Assembly (NCBI RefSeq): GCF_036231355.1
Contig: NZ_CP109496.1
Location: 2,852,001-2,916,000, forward strand
DNA: 64,000 bases
Direction: 5' to 3'
Source of the DNA: Streptomyces sp. NBC_01431
GTDB lineage: Bacteria; Actinomycetota; Actinomycetes; Streptomycetales; Streptomycetaceae
Shown: positions 26,763 to 36,207 of the stretch, piece by piece
How the letters are laid out: every line of letters begins with the position of its first letter
How positions within the stretch are numbered: the first letter of the stretch is position 1
Position numbers and translations under genes: made by a program
Notes under the pieces: model-generated
Database searches by the model: none
What the model saw: the letters and a program-made list of their open reading frames with translations, nothing else
What the model was told of the DNA's origin: nothing

Positions 26763-26789
26763 AACAGTGGCCCCTCGGCGGGCATTCCC
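26763..26789 (-). promoter_or_regulatory. Sigma-R-dependent autoregulatory promoter (sigRp2)
   Basis: On the minus strand GGGAAT (26784-26789) is followed by exactly 18 bases and GTT (26763-26765), the full sigma-R consensus. The transcript would begin within about 50 bp before the long-form ATG at 26712 and so encode sigma-R'. It lies immediately after the stop of the hydrolase gene. Confidence 0.93.
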
Positions 26790-26793
26790 GGTG

Positions 26794-27447
26794 TCAGTGG
26801 GGCAGCGCGCCGAGCCAGGCACCGGCCGCGTCGGTGATCACCGCGAGCGCGTCCTCCTGGGTGAGGGGGGCCCGTTTGGGGACGGCGAACCCGTGGTCCG
26901 CGAACGGCACTTCCACCAGTTCGTAGGCCCCGTCGGGGAAGGCGTCCGGCGCGGGGAACTCGGCGGGTCTGCCGAACGGGTCGCTGCCGCCCTGCACGAC
27001 GAGGGTGGGCACGCCCGCGCCCAGCAGTTCGTCCGCCCTGGACTTCTCCGGTCGGCCCGGCGGGTGCAGCGGGAAGCTGAGCGCGAGGACCGCTACCGCG
27101 CCGAGCTCGGCCGCCGTGCGGCAGGCCACCCTCGCTCCGGCGCTGCGGCCGCCCGCGACGACCGGCGGGCCCTGCTTCGCCACGGACGGCCACAGCTCGC
27201 GCCATCCGGTGTCCAGCGTCCTGGGCGCCGGCGCCACCTTCTTGCCCGCCACCCGCCAGGGCTGCTCCACCAGGGCCACGCTCACCCCGAGCGGCGGCAG
27301 GGCCAGGGCCAGCGCCTGGAGGTCGCGGGCCTCGATGCCGCCGCCCGCGCCGTGGCTCACGGCCAGGACGAGCCGGGCCTTCTTCGCGGGGTGCCAGGTG
27401 ATCCGCGCGTCCCCGGCACCCGTCTGGACGATCTCGCTGTTGGTCAC
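26794..27447 (-). CDS. Alpha/beta-hydrolase, KANL3/Tex30-like
   Basis: This 217-residue cytosolic protein has an oxyanion SHGAGGG near residue 32, the nucleophile elbow GGRSAGARV at about 98-106, GGSDPFG for the acid and FADHGFAVP for the His. The catalytic triad appears complete. Substrate is unknown. It is directly upstream of sigR, whose promoter begins five bases after its stop. Confidence 0.82.
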   Translation of the reverse strand: MTNSEIVQTGAGDARITWHPAKKARLVLAVSHGAGGGIEARDLQALALALPPLGVSVALVEQPWRVAGKKVAPAPRTLDTGWRELWPSVAKQGPPVVAGGRSAGARVACRTAAELGAVAVLALSFPLHPPGRPEKSRADELLGAGVPTLVVQGGSDPFGRPAEFPAPDAFPDGAYELVEVPFADHGFAVPKRAPLTQEDALAVITDAAGAWLGALPH

Positions 27448-27512
27448 GGGGCCATCCTGCCGTCAGGCCCGGCGCCGGGGACGCAGGACATGAGCACCGC
27501 CACGGCCCTCGC

Positions 27513-28355
27513 TCAGAACAGCGTGCCCTCCTCGGGCCCCTCCAGTTCCTTCAGGAGTTCGGGCCCGTTGTTGCGAACGTTGCTGACCGCCGTCGACACC
27601 GGGTAGGCCCGCAACAGGCCGCCCGGCGGCGGCACGAGCAGGCCGCGCAGTTCCGCCACGTCCGTACGGGACGGGTCGAGCCAGGACGACCAGCGGTCCG
27701 GCGTGAGCATCAGCGGCATCCGCGGGTGGATGTCGGCCAGCGAGCGGGGGCCCTCGGCCGGGGCGATGCCCAGCGGTCCCGGGTCCGCCTCGGTGGTGAC
27801 CACCGAGCAGGTCGCCCACCAGGCCGAGGGGTGATCGTCCGGAAGTGTGCGGTCGCGCCAGAACTCGTACAGACCGGCCATCGCGAAGACCGAGCCGTCG
27901 GCCGGGGTGACGAAGTACGGCTGCTTGCGCGGCCGCTTCTTCTTCCCCTCGACCTCCAGGTCGCGCTCGCCGGCGCCGGTGACCCACTCGTAGTAGCCGT
28001 CGGCCGGGAGGATGCAGCGGCGGGCCGCGAAGGCCTTCTTGAACGACGGCTTCTCGTGGACGGTCTCCGCGCGGGCGTTGATCATCCGGGCCGCGCCCTC
28101 GGGCGACTTGGCCCAGGACGGGACGAGTCCCCACTTCAGCTTGCGCAGCTGACGAACCGGACGGGGGTCGTCGGCGTCTTTGAGAGGGCGCTCCAGGACG
28201 ACGTAGACCTCTTTGGTCGGGGCCACGTTCCAGTCGGGCTCCAGCGGCTGCGCCGGATCTCCCGATCCCGCTCGACCGGAGGGGACCCCCATCTCGACCT
28301 CAAAGATTCCTGCGAGATCCTCGGGCCTGCGACTCGCTGCATACCTACCGCACAT
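27513..28355 (-). CDS. SRAP-domain protein, HMCES/YedK family
   Basis: This 280-residue protein crosslinks to abasic sites in single-stranded DNA. The ATG at 28355 is chosen because the family needs Cys2 exposed after Met removal (MCGRY). Other signatures are [20 protein letters not shown] and the catalytic ADGYYEW, and HPRMPLML at the C-terminal part. An upstream GTG three codons earlier would bury the cysteine and is rejected. Divergent from the M50 gene with only 50 bp between. Confidence 0.94.
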   Translation of the reverse strand: MCGRYAASRRPEDLAGIFEVEMGVPSGRAGSGDPAQPLEPDWNVAPTKEVYVVLERPLKDADDPRPVRQLRKLKWGLVPSWAKSPEGAARMINARAETVHEKPSFKKAFAARRCILPADGYYEWVTGAGERDLEVEGKKKRPRKQPYFVTPADGSVFAMAGLYEFWRDRTLPDDHPSAWWATCSVVTTEADPGPLGIAPAEGPRSLADIHPRMPLMLTPDRWSSWLDPSRTDVAELRGLLVPPPGGLLRAYPVSTAVSNVRNNGPELLKELEGPEEGTLF

Positions 28356-28405
28356 AGGTGCCACACTGCCACGGCGCCACCACCCCGTGAGGAGCCGTCC
28401 CAGAA

Positions 28406-29107
28406 ATGTCCGCGCTGCAAGACTTCCAGCTCTTCGGCACCCAGAGCGCGCCCGCCCAGTGGCTGGTCGTCGCCACGGGCATAGCCGCGCTCGCCGTCGT
28501 CGTCCCGCACAGCCTGTGGCGGGTCTCCCGCAACGCCATCACCATCGCCCACGAGGGCGGCCACGGTCTGGTGGCGCTGGTCTCCGGCCGCCGTCTCGAC
28601 GGCATCCGGCTGCACTCCGACACCAGTGGTCTCACCGTGAGCCGGGGCAAGCCGTACGGCCTGGGGATGATCCTCACCGCGGCCGCCGGCTACACCGCGC
28701 CGCCGCTGCTGGGCCTCGGCGGAGCCTGGCTGCTCGCCGCCCACCACGTCACGCTCCTGCTGTGGCTGGCGACGGCCCTGCTGCTCGCGATGCTGGTGAT
28801 GATCCGCAACGCGTACGGGGTGCTCACCGTCGTGGTGACCGGCGCCGCCTTCCTGCTGATCTCCTGGCTGACCGGCCCCGACGTCCAGTCGGCGTTCGCC
28901 TACACGGCCGTGTGGTTCCTGCTGCTCGGCGGCGTGCGCCCGGCGTTCGAGCTACAGCGCAAGCGGCGGCGGTACAACGACGGCGACTCCGACGCCGACC
29001 AGCTCGCCCGGCTCACCCACGTACCACCAGCGCTCTGGCTCTTCCTTTTCCACGCCGTTTCTGTCTGTTCGCTGATCGGCGGTGGTCGCTGGCTGCTCGG
29101 CCTGTAG
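28406..29107 (+). CDS. M50-family-like membrane metallopeptidase
   Basis: This 233-residue protein has about six hydrophobic helices and HEGGH (an HExxH zinc site) at about residues 50-54, within a membrane-associated segment, as in the M50B branch. The second zinc-ligand motif is not obvious, so activity is uncertain. It is upstream of aroA by 26 bp and probably co-transcribed. Confidence 0.8.
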   Translation: MSALQDFQLFGTQSAPAQWLVVATGIAALAVVVPHSLWRVSRNAITIAHEGGHGLVALVSGRRLDGIRLHSDTSGLTVSRGKPYGLGMILTAAAGYTAPPLLGLGGAWLLAAHHVTLLLWLATALLLAMLVMIRNAYGVLTVVVTGAAFLLISWLTGPDVQSAFAYTAVWFLLLGGVRPAFELQRKRRRYNDGDSDADQLARLTHVPPALWLFLFHAVSVCSLIGGGRWLLGL

Positions 29108-29133
29108 GTGGCGTCCCCACTAAAGTGAGCACC

Positions 29134-30459
29134 ATGACCGAAACGCCCGTGCATCCCGCCCTCTGGCCCGCCCCCCTCGCGAGCGGAACCGTCGATGCGA
29201 CGGTCTCCGTGCCCGGATCGAAATCGGTCACCAACCGCGGACTCGTGCTGGCCGCGCTCGCCGCCGAGCCCGGCTGGCTGCGCCGCCCCCTGCGCTCCCG
29301 CGACACCCTGCTGATGGCGGAGGCGCTGCGCACGCTCGGCGTCGGCATCGAGGAGGGCGTGGGCCCGGACGGCTCGGGCGAGGCCTGGCGGGTGATCCCG
29401 GCCGGTCTGCACGGCCCGGCCACGGTCGACGTCGGCAACGCCGGTACGGTCATGCGCTTCCTGCCCCCGGTCGCGGCCCTGGCCGACGGCCCGATCCGCT
29501 TCGACGGCGATCCGCGTTCCTACGAGCGCCCGCTCGGCGGCGTGATCAACGGTCTGCGCGCGCTCGGCGCCCGCATCGACGACGACAACCGCGGCGCGCT
29601 CCCGATGACCGTGCACGGCGCGGGCGCCCTCGAAGGCGGCCGGGTCACGATCGACGCCTCGTCCTCCTCCCAGTTCGTCTCCGCGCTGCTGCTCTCCGCA
29701 CCGCGCTTCAACCAGGGCGTGGAGGTGCGCCACGTCGGGGCCACCCTGCCGTCGATGCCGCACATCCGGATGACGGTCGACATGCTGCGCTGCGTGGGCG
29801 CCCAGGTGGACGAGCCGGAGACGGGCGGCGAGCCGAACATGTGGCGGGTCTCGCACTCCGCGCTGCTCGGCCGCGACCTGACCGTCGAGCCGGACCTCTC
29901 CAACGCCCAGCCGTTCCTCGCCGCGGCCCTCGTCACGGGCGGCACCGTGGTCATCCCCGACTGGCCGATCCGCACCACCCAGCCCGGCGACCAGCTGCGC
30001 GAGATCTTCACGGAAATGGGCGGCAGCTGCCAACTGGCCGACCGCGGGCTGGTGTTCACCGGCTCCGGCAAGATCCACGGCATCGACGTGGACCTGAGTG
30101 AGGTCGGCGAGCTGACCCCCGGCATCGCGGCCGTCGCGGCCCTCGCCGACTCCCCGTCCACGTTGCGCGGCGTCGCGCACCTGCGGCTGCACGAGACGGA
30201 CCGGCTGGCCGCGCTCACCAAGGAGATCAACGAGCTCGGCGGCGACGTGACGGAGACCGCGGACGGTCTGCACATCAGGCCGCGCCCGCTGCACGGCGGG
30301 ATCTTCCACACCTACGACGACCACCGGATGGCCACGGCCGGCGCGATCATCGGTCTCGCCGTCAAGGGCGTACAGATCGAGAACGTGGCGACCACCGCCA
30401 AGACGCTGCCCGACTTCCCGGACATGTGGACTTCCATGCTGGCAGGGTCCGGAAACTGA
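29134..30459 (+). CDS. aroA: 3-phosphoshikimate 1-carboxyvinyltransferase (EPSP synthase)
   Basis: This 441-residue enzyme of the shikimate pathway transfers enolpyruvate from PEP to shikimate-3-phosphate. Motifs visible are [10 protein letters not shown] (residues 26-35), GNAGTVMRF (PEP-site loop), [13 protein letters not shown], and ETDRLAAL plus DDHRMATAG in the C-terminal domain. The PEP-loop glycine is intact, with Val in place of the usual Ala two residues on. It is followed by rsgA after 16 bp. Confidence 0.96.
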   Translation: MTETPVHPALWPAPLASGTVDATVSVPGSKSVTNRGLVLAALAAEPGWLRRPLRSRDTLLMAEALRTLGVGIEEGVGPDGSGEAWRVIPAGLHGPATVDVGNAGTVMRFLPPVAALADGPIRFDGDPRSYERPLGGVINGLRALGARIDDDNRGALPMTVHGAGALEGGRVTIDASSSSQFVSALLLSAPRFNQGVEVRHVGATLPSMPHIRMTVDMLRCVGAQVDEPETGGEPNMWRVSHSALLGRDLTVEPDLSNAQPFLAAALVTGGTVVIPDWPIRTTQPGDQLREIFTEMGGSCQLADRGLVFTGSGKIHGIDVDLSEVGELTPGIAAVAALADSPSTLRGVAHLRLHETDRLAALTKEINELGGDVTETADGLHIRPRPLHGGIFHTYDDHRMATAGAIIGLAVKGVQIENVATTAKTLPDFPDMWTSMLAGSGN

Positions 30460-30475
30460 GCGGAGCCTGACGATC

Positions 30476-31489
30476 ATGCGCCGCTACGGCAAGAACCCGG
30501 ACGAGGACGACATCCGCGTCCGCCCCAACCCCAAGGGCAACCGCCCCCGCACCAGCATCCGCCCCAAGCACGAGGACGCCGCCGAGGGCATGGTCCTCAC
30601 CGTCGACCGCGGGCGGCTGACCTGCCTGGTCGGGGACCGCACGATCCACGCCATGAAGGCCCGCGAACTGGGCCGCAAGGCGGCGGTGGTGGGCGACCGG
30701 GTCGACATCGTCGGCGATCTGACCGGCAAGAAGGACACGCTCGCGCGGATCGTACGGATCGGCAAGCGCACCTCGGTCCTGCGGCGCACGGCCGACGACG
30801 ACGACCCGTACGAGCGCGTGGTCGTCGCCAACGCCGACCAGCTCGCCATCGTCACCGCCCTCGCCGACCCCGAGCCGCGCCCCCGCCTCATCGACCGCTG
30901 CCTGGTGGCGGCGTACGACGGCGGCCTGGAACCGCTCCTGGTCCTGACGAAGTCGGACCTCGCCCCGGCCAACGAACTCCTGGAGATGTACGGCGCGTTG
31001 GGTGTCCCGTTCGTGGTCACTTCACGCGAGGAGCTGTACGAGGGCAACGCGGCGGACCGGGTGCGCGAGCAACTGCACGGCCGGGTAACCGCGTTCGTCG
31101 GTCATTCAGGCGTCGGCAAGACGACCCTGGTCAACGCGCTGGTCCCGGAGGCCCAGCGGCGCATCACCGGCCATGTGAACGCGGTCACCGGACGCGGCCG
31201 CCACACCACCACCTCGGCACTGGCGCTGCCCCTGGACAGCGCGGACGGCGGCTGGGTCATCGACACCCCGGGCGTACGGTCCTTCGGCCTCCACCACGTC
31301 GACCCGTCCCGCGTGATCCTGGCTTTCCCCGACCTCGTACCCGGCACCGAGAACTGTCCGCGCGCGTGCAGCCACGACGAGGCCGAGTGCGCGCTCGACC
31401 AGTGGGTGGCGGACGGCCACGCCGATCCGGCACGGCTCTACTCGCTGCGCCGGCTGCTCTCGACACGGGAGCGGCGCGAGGGCGACTGA
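30476..31489 (+). CDS. rsgA: Ribosome small-subunit-dependent GTPase A
   Basis: This 337-residue circularly permuted GTPase assists late 30S assembly. It has an N-terminal OB fold, then G4 (LTKSD) before G1 (GHSGVGKTTLVN) and G3 (DTPGVRSF), and a C-terminal zinc finger with CPRACSHDEAEC. Co-transcribed with aroA, an arrangement conserved in Streptomyces. Confidence 0.95.
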   Translation: MRRYGKNPDEDDIRVRPNPKGNRPRTSIRPKHEDAAEGMVLTVDRGRLTCLVGDRTIHAMKARELGRKAAVVGDRVDIVGDLTGKKDTLARIVRIGKRTSVLRRTADDDDPYERVVVANADQLAIVTALADPEPRPRLIDRCLVAAYDGGLEPLLVLTKSDLAPANELLEMYGALGVPFVVTSREELYEGNAADRVREQLHGRVTAFVGHSGVGKTTLVNALVPEAQRRITGHVNAVTGRGRHTTTSALALPLDSADGGWVIDTPGVRSFGLHHVDPSRVILAFPDLVPGTENCPRACSHDEAECALDQWVADGHADPARLYSLRRLLSTRERREGD

Positions 31490-31612
31490 CGCCGTGGTCC
31501 GCCGCGCGGAGCCCGCGGTTTCCGGGGGCAGGCCCCAAGCGCCCATTGCATAATCGCACCAAGCGTTGACCATGCAGTCAGTGACGACGATGCGTTGTGG
31601 GAGGCCCTGGAC

Positions 31613-31936
31613 ATGGCGTGGCTGCTGGTCGTGGTGGCGGGAATCCTCGAAACGGGCTTCGCCGTCTGTCTGAAGCTGTCGCACGGTTTCACCCGGCTGT
31701 GGCCGACGATCGCCTTCGCCGCGTTCGCGCTCGGTTCGTTCGGACTGCTCACCCTCTCGCTGCGGAAGCTGGACGTGGGCCCGGCGTACGCGGTGTGGAC
31801 GGGCATCGGGGCCGCCGGGACCGCGGTCTACGGCATGGTCTTCCTCGGGGACGTGGTCTCGACCCTGAAGCTGGTGTCGATCTCCCTGGTGATCGTGGGC
31901 GTGATCGGCCTCCAGATCTCCGGCTCGGCGCACTGA
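31613..31936 (+). CDS. sugE: SMR-family exporter, guanidinium (SugE/Gdx) type
   Basis: This 107-residue protein has four transmembrane helices. The membrane Glu14 (GILETGFAV) and the SugE-type sequences LSHGFTRLWP and VGPAYAVWTGIGAAG place it with the Gdx branch, which exports guanidinium, rather than the drug-exporting EmrE branch. GGGAGG lies nine bases before ATG 31613. I looked for a ykkC guanidine riboswitch in the 123 bp upstream and did not recognise one. Confidence 0.88.
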   Translation: MAWLLVVVAGILETGFAVCLKLSHGFTRLWPTIAFAAFALGSFGLLTLSLRKLDVGPAYAVWTGIGAAGTAVYGMVFLGDVVSTLKLVSISLVIVGVIGLQISGSAH

Positions 31937-31956
31937 GCCCGGGGCCCGCGGGCACC

Positions 31957-34074
31957 TCAGACGACCTCTCGCACGCGCGGGAAGTGACAGGCCGCCACAT
32001 GGTCGGCGCCGTGCGCGGTGGGCCGCGGGTCCTCGGCCGCGCAGCGCTCGCGCTGTTCCGCCTCCAGCTGTGCGTACACCGGGCAGCGGCCCCGGAAGCG
32101 GCAGCCCTCGTAGCGGCGGGTGGGGCTCGGCGGGTCGCCGGCGAGCAGGATGCGGCCGCGCTGCCGTTCGCGCTCGCGTTCCGGATCCGGCAGCGGTACG
32201 GCGGAGAGCAGGGCCTGGGTGTAGGGGTGGCGGGGGCGTTCGAAGACGTCCTCGACGGTGCCGGCCTCGACGGTCCGGCCCAGGTAGACGACGCTCACCC
32301 GGTCCGCGATGTGCCGTACGACGGACAGGTCGTGCGAGACGAAGAGGTAGGCGAGACCCAGTTCGGACTTGAGACGGCGCAGCAGGTTGAGCACCCCGGC
32401 CTGCACGGACACGTCCAGTGCCGATACGGGTTCGTCCAGGACGAGGAGCTTCGGCTCGACCGACAGGGCGCGGGCGATGCCGATCCGCTGGCGCTGCCCG
32501 CCGGAGAACTCGTGCGGGAAGCGGTCGGCGGCGGCCGGGTCGAGCCCGACCTGTTCGAGCAGCGCGGGAATCCGGCGCGCCGCGCTCGCCCGGTCGCCTC
32601 CCTGGGCGCGCAGCGGCTCGACGATGATGTCGCCGATGGGCATCCGGGGGTCGAGGCTGGCCATCGGGTCCTGGAACACGATCTGCATCTGGCCGCGCAG
32701 CGCTCGCCGTTCGGATGTGCCGAGCCCCGCGGGCGCCTTCCCGAACAGCTCGATCGCACCGCCCTCGGGGCGTTCGAGGCTCAGCAGCTCGAACAGGGTG
32801 GTGGACTTGCCCGATCCCGACTCCCCGACCAGCGCGAGTGTCTCCCCGGCGCGGATGGCGAGGTCGACGCCGTCGACGGCGTGCACGGTGCCCACCCGTC
32901 GTTTGAAGGCTCCGCCCTTCAGCACGGGGAAGGTTTTGATGAGGCCGTCGACCTTCAACACCGGGTCGCCCGCGGCGCGTTGGGCGGGTACGGGTATCTC
33001 CGGTACGGGGTACACGTCGAGGACCCCGAGCCCCTGTTCGGCGATCTCCGCCGCCCTCACGCACGCGGCAAGGTGCCCCACGCCCCCAGGGGGCTCCGCC
33101 CCCTCCTCAGCCGAGGCGCGGACCTGATTTCCGCCGAGGCCATCGGGTTCCACCCCGCGGAGCACGCTCCGAAGCGGCGGCACCGCCTGCGTGCAACGGG
33201 CTTCTGCCAGCGGGCACCTCGGTGCGAAGGCACAGCCGTCCACGACGCCGCCCGCCGCCGGCGGCGAGCCCGGGATCGGGACCAGCGCGCCTCCCGCCGA
33301 GTCCAGCCGCGGCACCGCGCCGATCAGCCCCATCGTGTACGGCATCGCGGGTTGCGCGAACAGCGCGTCCACCGGGGCCGTTTCCACCACCCGGCCCGCG
33401 TACATCACCGCCACCCGGTCGGCCACCCCCGCGATCACCCCGAGGTCGTGGCTGACCAGGACCATCGCCGCCCCGGTCTCGCGCTGGGCGGTGCGCAGGA
33501 CGTCGAGGACCTGGGCCTGGATGGTCACGTCCAGTGCCGTGGTCGGCTCGTCGGCGAGCAGCACGTCGGGGTCGTTGGCCATCGCCATCGCGATCATGGC
33601 CCGCTGCCGCATCCCGCCCGAGAACTCGTGCGGGAAGGCCGAGGCCCGTACGTCCGGCTCCGGTATGCCGACCAGGTCGAGCAGTTCCACGGCCCGTGCC
33701 CGCGCCCGCTCGCGGGAGACGTCCTGGTGCGCGCGGACGGCCTCCGCTATCTGGTCGCCGATCCGGTACACCGGCGTGAACGCGGAGAGCGGGTCCTGGA
33801 ACACCATGCCGATCCGGTTGCCCCGCACCGTCGAGAGCTGCCGGTCAAAGGCGCCGACCAGCTCGGTCGAGCCCAGCCGCACCGAGCCCCGTACCGTCGC
33901 GTTCGAGGGGAGCAGGCCGAGCATCGCGAGCGCGGTGGCGGACTTCCCCGAGCCCGACTCGCCGACCAGGCCCAGGACTTCGCCGCGGGCCAGCGAGAAG
34001 CTCACCCCGCGCACGGCGGGCACCCCGTCGAAGTCGACCGCCAGGTCCCGCACCGTGAGGACTTCGGCGCTCAT
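31957..34074 (-). CDS. Fused double ATP-binding subunit of peptide/nickel-type ABC transporter
   Basis: This 705-residue protein joins DppD- and DppF-like ATPases. Half one has GESGSGKSATALAML (Walker A), FSGGMRQRA (signature) and LLADEPTTALD. Half two, after about residue 380, has GESGSGKSTTLFELL, FSGGQRQRIGIARAL and LVLDEPVSALD. Each half ends with the CR-FxxRCP oligopeptide-type C-terminal Cys cluster (FAPRCPLAEARC; CRFRGRCPVYAQLE). A 55-residue poorly conserved linker joins them. ATG overlaps the permease stop by four bases. Confidence 0.92.
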   Translation of the reverse strand: MSAEVLTVRDLAVDFDGVPAVRGVSFSLARGEVLGLVGESGSGKSATALAMLGLLPSNATVRGSVRLGSTELVGAFDRQLSTVRGNRIGMVFQDPLSAFTPVYRIGDQIAEAVRAHQDVSRERARARAVELLDLVGIPEPDVRASAFPHEFSGGMRQRAMIAMAMANDPDVLLADEPTTALDVTIQAQVLDVLRTAQRETGAAMVLVSHDLGVIAGVADRVAVMYAGRVVETAPVDALFAQPAMPYTMGLIGAVPRLDSAGGALVPIPGSPPAAGGVVDGCAFAPRCPLAEARCTQAVPPLRSVLRGVEPDGLGGNQVRASAEEGAEPPGGVGHLAACVRAAEIAEQGLGVLDVYPVPEIPVPAQRAAGDPVLKVDGLIKTFPVLKGGAFKRRVGTVHAVDGVDLAIRAGETLALVGESGSGKSTTLFELLSLERPEGGAIELFGKAPAGLGTSERRALRGQMQIVFQDPMASLDPRMPIGDIIVEPLRAQGGDRASAARRIPALLEQVGLDPAAADRFPHEFSGGQRQRIGIARALSVEPKLLVLDEPVSALDVSVQAGVLNLLRRLKSELGLAYLFVSHDLSVVRHIADRVSVVYLGRTVEAGTVEDVFERPRHPYTQALLSAVPLPDPERERERQRGRILLAGDPPSPTRRYEGCRFRGRCPVYAQLEAEQRERCAAEDPRPTAHGADHVAACHFPRVREVV

Positions 34075-34985
34075 CGCTCAACTCCCTTGCGCTTGCGGCG
34101 GGTTGTCGGATCGAGCGCGTCCCGCAGCCCGTCCCCCACCAGGTTCACCGCCAGTACGAACACGATCAGCAGTCCGGCCGCGAAGAAGAACATCCAGGGG
34201 TAGGTGACGGCCGCCCCGGTGCTGCTCGCGATCAGCGTGCCGAGCGAGACGTCCGGTGACTGCACGCCGAACCCGAAGTAGGACAGTGCCGTCTCGCTCA
34301 TCACGGCGCCGCCGACCGCGATCGTCGCGTCGATGATGAGGAAGGAGGCGAGGTTGGGGATGATGTGCCGCCAGATGATCCGGAAGGGGCCCACTCCCAT
34401 GAAGACGGCGGCCCGGACGAATTCGCGCTCCTTGAGGGAGAGCGTCATCGAGCGCACCACCCGCGCGGTGATCATCCAGCCGAACACGGCGAGCAGCCCG
34501 ACGAACGCGAACCAGCCGCCGCCGCGCAGCCGCGGCGAGATGATCGCGATGATCAGGAACGAGGGGAAGACGAGGAGCAGGTCGACCAGGAACATCAGGA
34601 TCCGGTCCGGCCATCCCCCGAAGTACCCGGCACAGGCACCCACCAGCGAGGCAAGCACGGTGGAGAACAGGGCCACGAGCAGGCCGATGAGCAGCGACTT
34701 CTGGAGTCCGCGCACGGTCTGCGCGAAGACGTCCTGGCCGATGCGGTTGGTGCCCCACCAGTGGTCGGCGCTCGGCGCCCCGCGCAGCGCGGTGTAGTCG
34801 ATGTGGGTGTAGTCCCAGGGGCTGATCAGCGGCCCGGCGAAGGCCAGCAGGAAGAGCAGGAGGAGGAGCACCGCGCCGGCCAGCGCGCCGCGGTTGCGGA
34901 TGAACCGGCGGAGCACGACGGTGGCCCGGCCGGCCGGGCGGGGGGCGGGTTCGGCGCCGAGGGCGCTTTCGATGACGGCGGTCAT
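34071..34985 (-). CDS. ABC permease, DppC-like
   Basis: This 304-residue permease has an N-terminal helix, a periplasmic loop (DYTHIDYTALRGAPSADHWWGTN, the usual GTDxxGRD region as WGTNRIGQDVF) and five further helices. The EAA-like loop is REFVRAAVFMGVG. It pairs with the upstream DppB-like protein. ATG at 34985 is used; the longer frame overlaps the preceding gene. Confidence 0.9.
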   Translation of the reverse strand: MTAVIESALGAEPAPRPAGRATVVLRRFIRNRGALAGAVLLLLLFLLAFAGPLISPWDYTHIDYTALRGAPSADHWWGTNRIGQDVFAQTVRGLQKSLLIGLLVALFSTVLASLVGACAGYFGGWPDRILMFLVDLLLVFPSFLIIAIISPRLRGGGWFAFVGLLAVFGWMITARVVRSMTLSLKEREFVRAAVFMGVGPFRIIWRHIIPNLASFLIIDATIAVGGAVMSETALSYFGFGVQSPDVSLGTLIASSTGAAVTYPWMFFFAAGLLIVFVLAVNLVGDGLRDALDPTTRRKRKGVER

Positions 34986-34998
34986 GGTCGGCGTACTC

Positions 34999-35982
34999 CT
35001 AGGCGTTGCGGATGCGCGGGTCGAGCGCGGCGTGCAGCGCATCCGCGAGGAAGCCGGACAGGAGCACGGTCACGGCGGCGAACACGTTGACGGCGACCAC
35101 CGAGTTGACGTCGTTCTTGCCGATGGAGGAGATGAACCACTCGCCCATGCCGTGCCAGCCGAAGATCGTCTCGGTGAAGGTGGCGCCGGTGAACAGGGCG
35201 AGGAAGCCGTAGCTGAAGTACGTCGACATGGGGATGAGGGCCGTGCGCAGGCCGTGCCTGAGCAGGACGGTGCGCCGCGCGAGCCCCTTGGCGGCGGCCG
35301 TGCGCAGGTAGTCGGAGCCGAGCACGTCGAGCATGGTGGAGCGCTGGTAGCGGCTGTAGCTCGCGATGGTGCCGAGGCCGATGGAGATGGTCGGGAGCAG
35401 GAGGTGGACGCCTCTGTCCTTGAACACCGCCCAGAAACCGGAGTTCACGCCCGGAGTGCTCTCACCGGTGAACTGGATGGCCTCGGTGCCGGTCTTCTGG
35501 TTGAACCAGATGGCGCCGATCTTGAGCAGAACGGCCAGCAGGAACACGGGAGTTGAGAGCAGGGCGAAGGACGCCAGGGTCACGACCCGGTCGGAGAGCC
35601 GGTACTGGCGCACCGCCGTCCAGGCGCCCGCGAGCACCCCGATCACGGTTCCGGCGATCGTGCCGAGCAGCAGCAGTCGAAGGCTCACCCCGATCCGGCG
35701 CCCGAACTCGGCGCCCACCGACGTCCCGTCGATGGTCTGCCCGAGGTCGCCGCGCAGCGCGTGCCCGGCCCAGGTGGCGAAGCGGGAGAGCAGTGGGGTG
35801 TGGTCGTTGACCCCGAGCGCCGTGAGGTGGTGGTCGACGGAGGCCGCGGACAAGGGGGGTTGGCGCCCCTCGTAGTACGCGCGCGGATCCAGGGCGTACG
35901 AGGCGAGCAGATAGGACAGGCAGACGGCGGCGAGCAACAGCGCGGCGTAGTAGCCGAGTCGCTTCGCCAGGAAGGCGGCCAC
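34999..35982 (-). CDS. ABC permease, DppB-like
   Basis: This 327-residue permease has the standard N-terminal LAKRLGYYAALLLAAVCLSYLL helix and the loop DYLRTAAAKGLARRTVLLRHGLR (A-A-x-A-K-G-L core). First gene of the permease-ATPase operon; the binding-protein gene is divergent, 225 bp away. Confidence 0.9.
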   Translation of the reverse strand: MAAFLAKRLGYYAALLLAAVCLSYLLASYALDPRAYYEGRQPPLSAASVDHHLTALGVNDHTPLLSRFATWAGHALRGDLGQTIDGTSVGAEFGRRIGVSLRLLLLGTIAGTVIGVLAGAWTAVRQYRLSDRVVTLASFALLSTPVFLLAVLLKIGAIWFNQKTGTEAIQFTGESTPGVNSGFWAVFKDRGVHLLLPTISIGLGTIASYSRYQRSTMLDVLGSDYLRTAAAKGLARRTVLLRHGLRTALIPMSTYFSYGFLALFTGATFTETIFGWHGMGEWFISSIGKNDVNSVVAVNVFAAVTVLLSGFLADALHAALDPRIRNA

Positions 35983-36207
35983 GGGCGTTGGTCCTCCGCA
36001 GTGGATCGTCAGGGGATCACGGCCGCGGCAGGCTCAATCGGTCCAGTACGTCGGCTTGTTGATCCAGCTTGGCCCTTGTTTGTTGCGGACATGCTAAGAA
36101 AGTATGTCGGCATTCCGGCACCCCTCGCAGCAACCTGTGTGATCGCCCTACCGTCGGCGCAAGCTGCGGCCTCGATCAGGCCGCCCAGAACCGGAGGAAG
36201 TATTCCG

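Noticed and set aside
28356..28364. Upstream GTG start for the SRAP protein
   Set aside because: It would place three residues before MCGRY, blocking exposure of the catalytic cysteine.
31490..31612. Guanidine (ykkC-type) riboswitch upstream of the SugE/Gdx gene
   Set aside because: The gene type invites it, but I could not find the conserved ykkC-I, II or III core motifs in the 123 bp available.
36000..36207. A defined regulator-binding site between the divergent ABC permease and binding-protein genes
   Set aside because: The region must hold promoters, but I found no palindrome or matched -35/-10 pair convincing enough to list.
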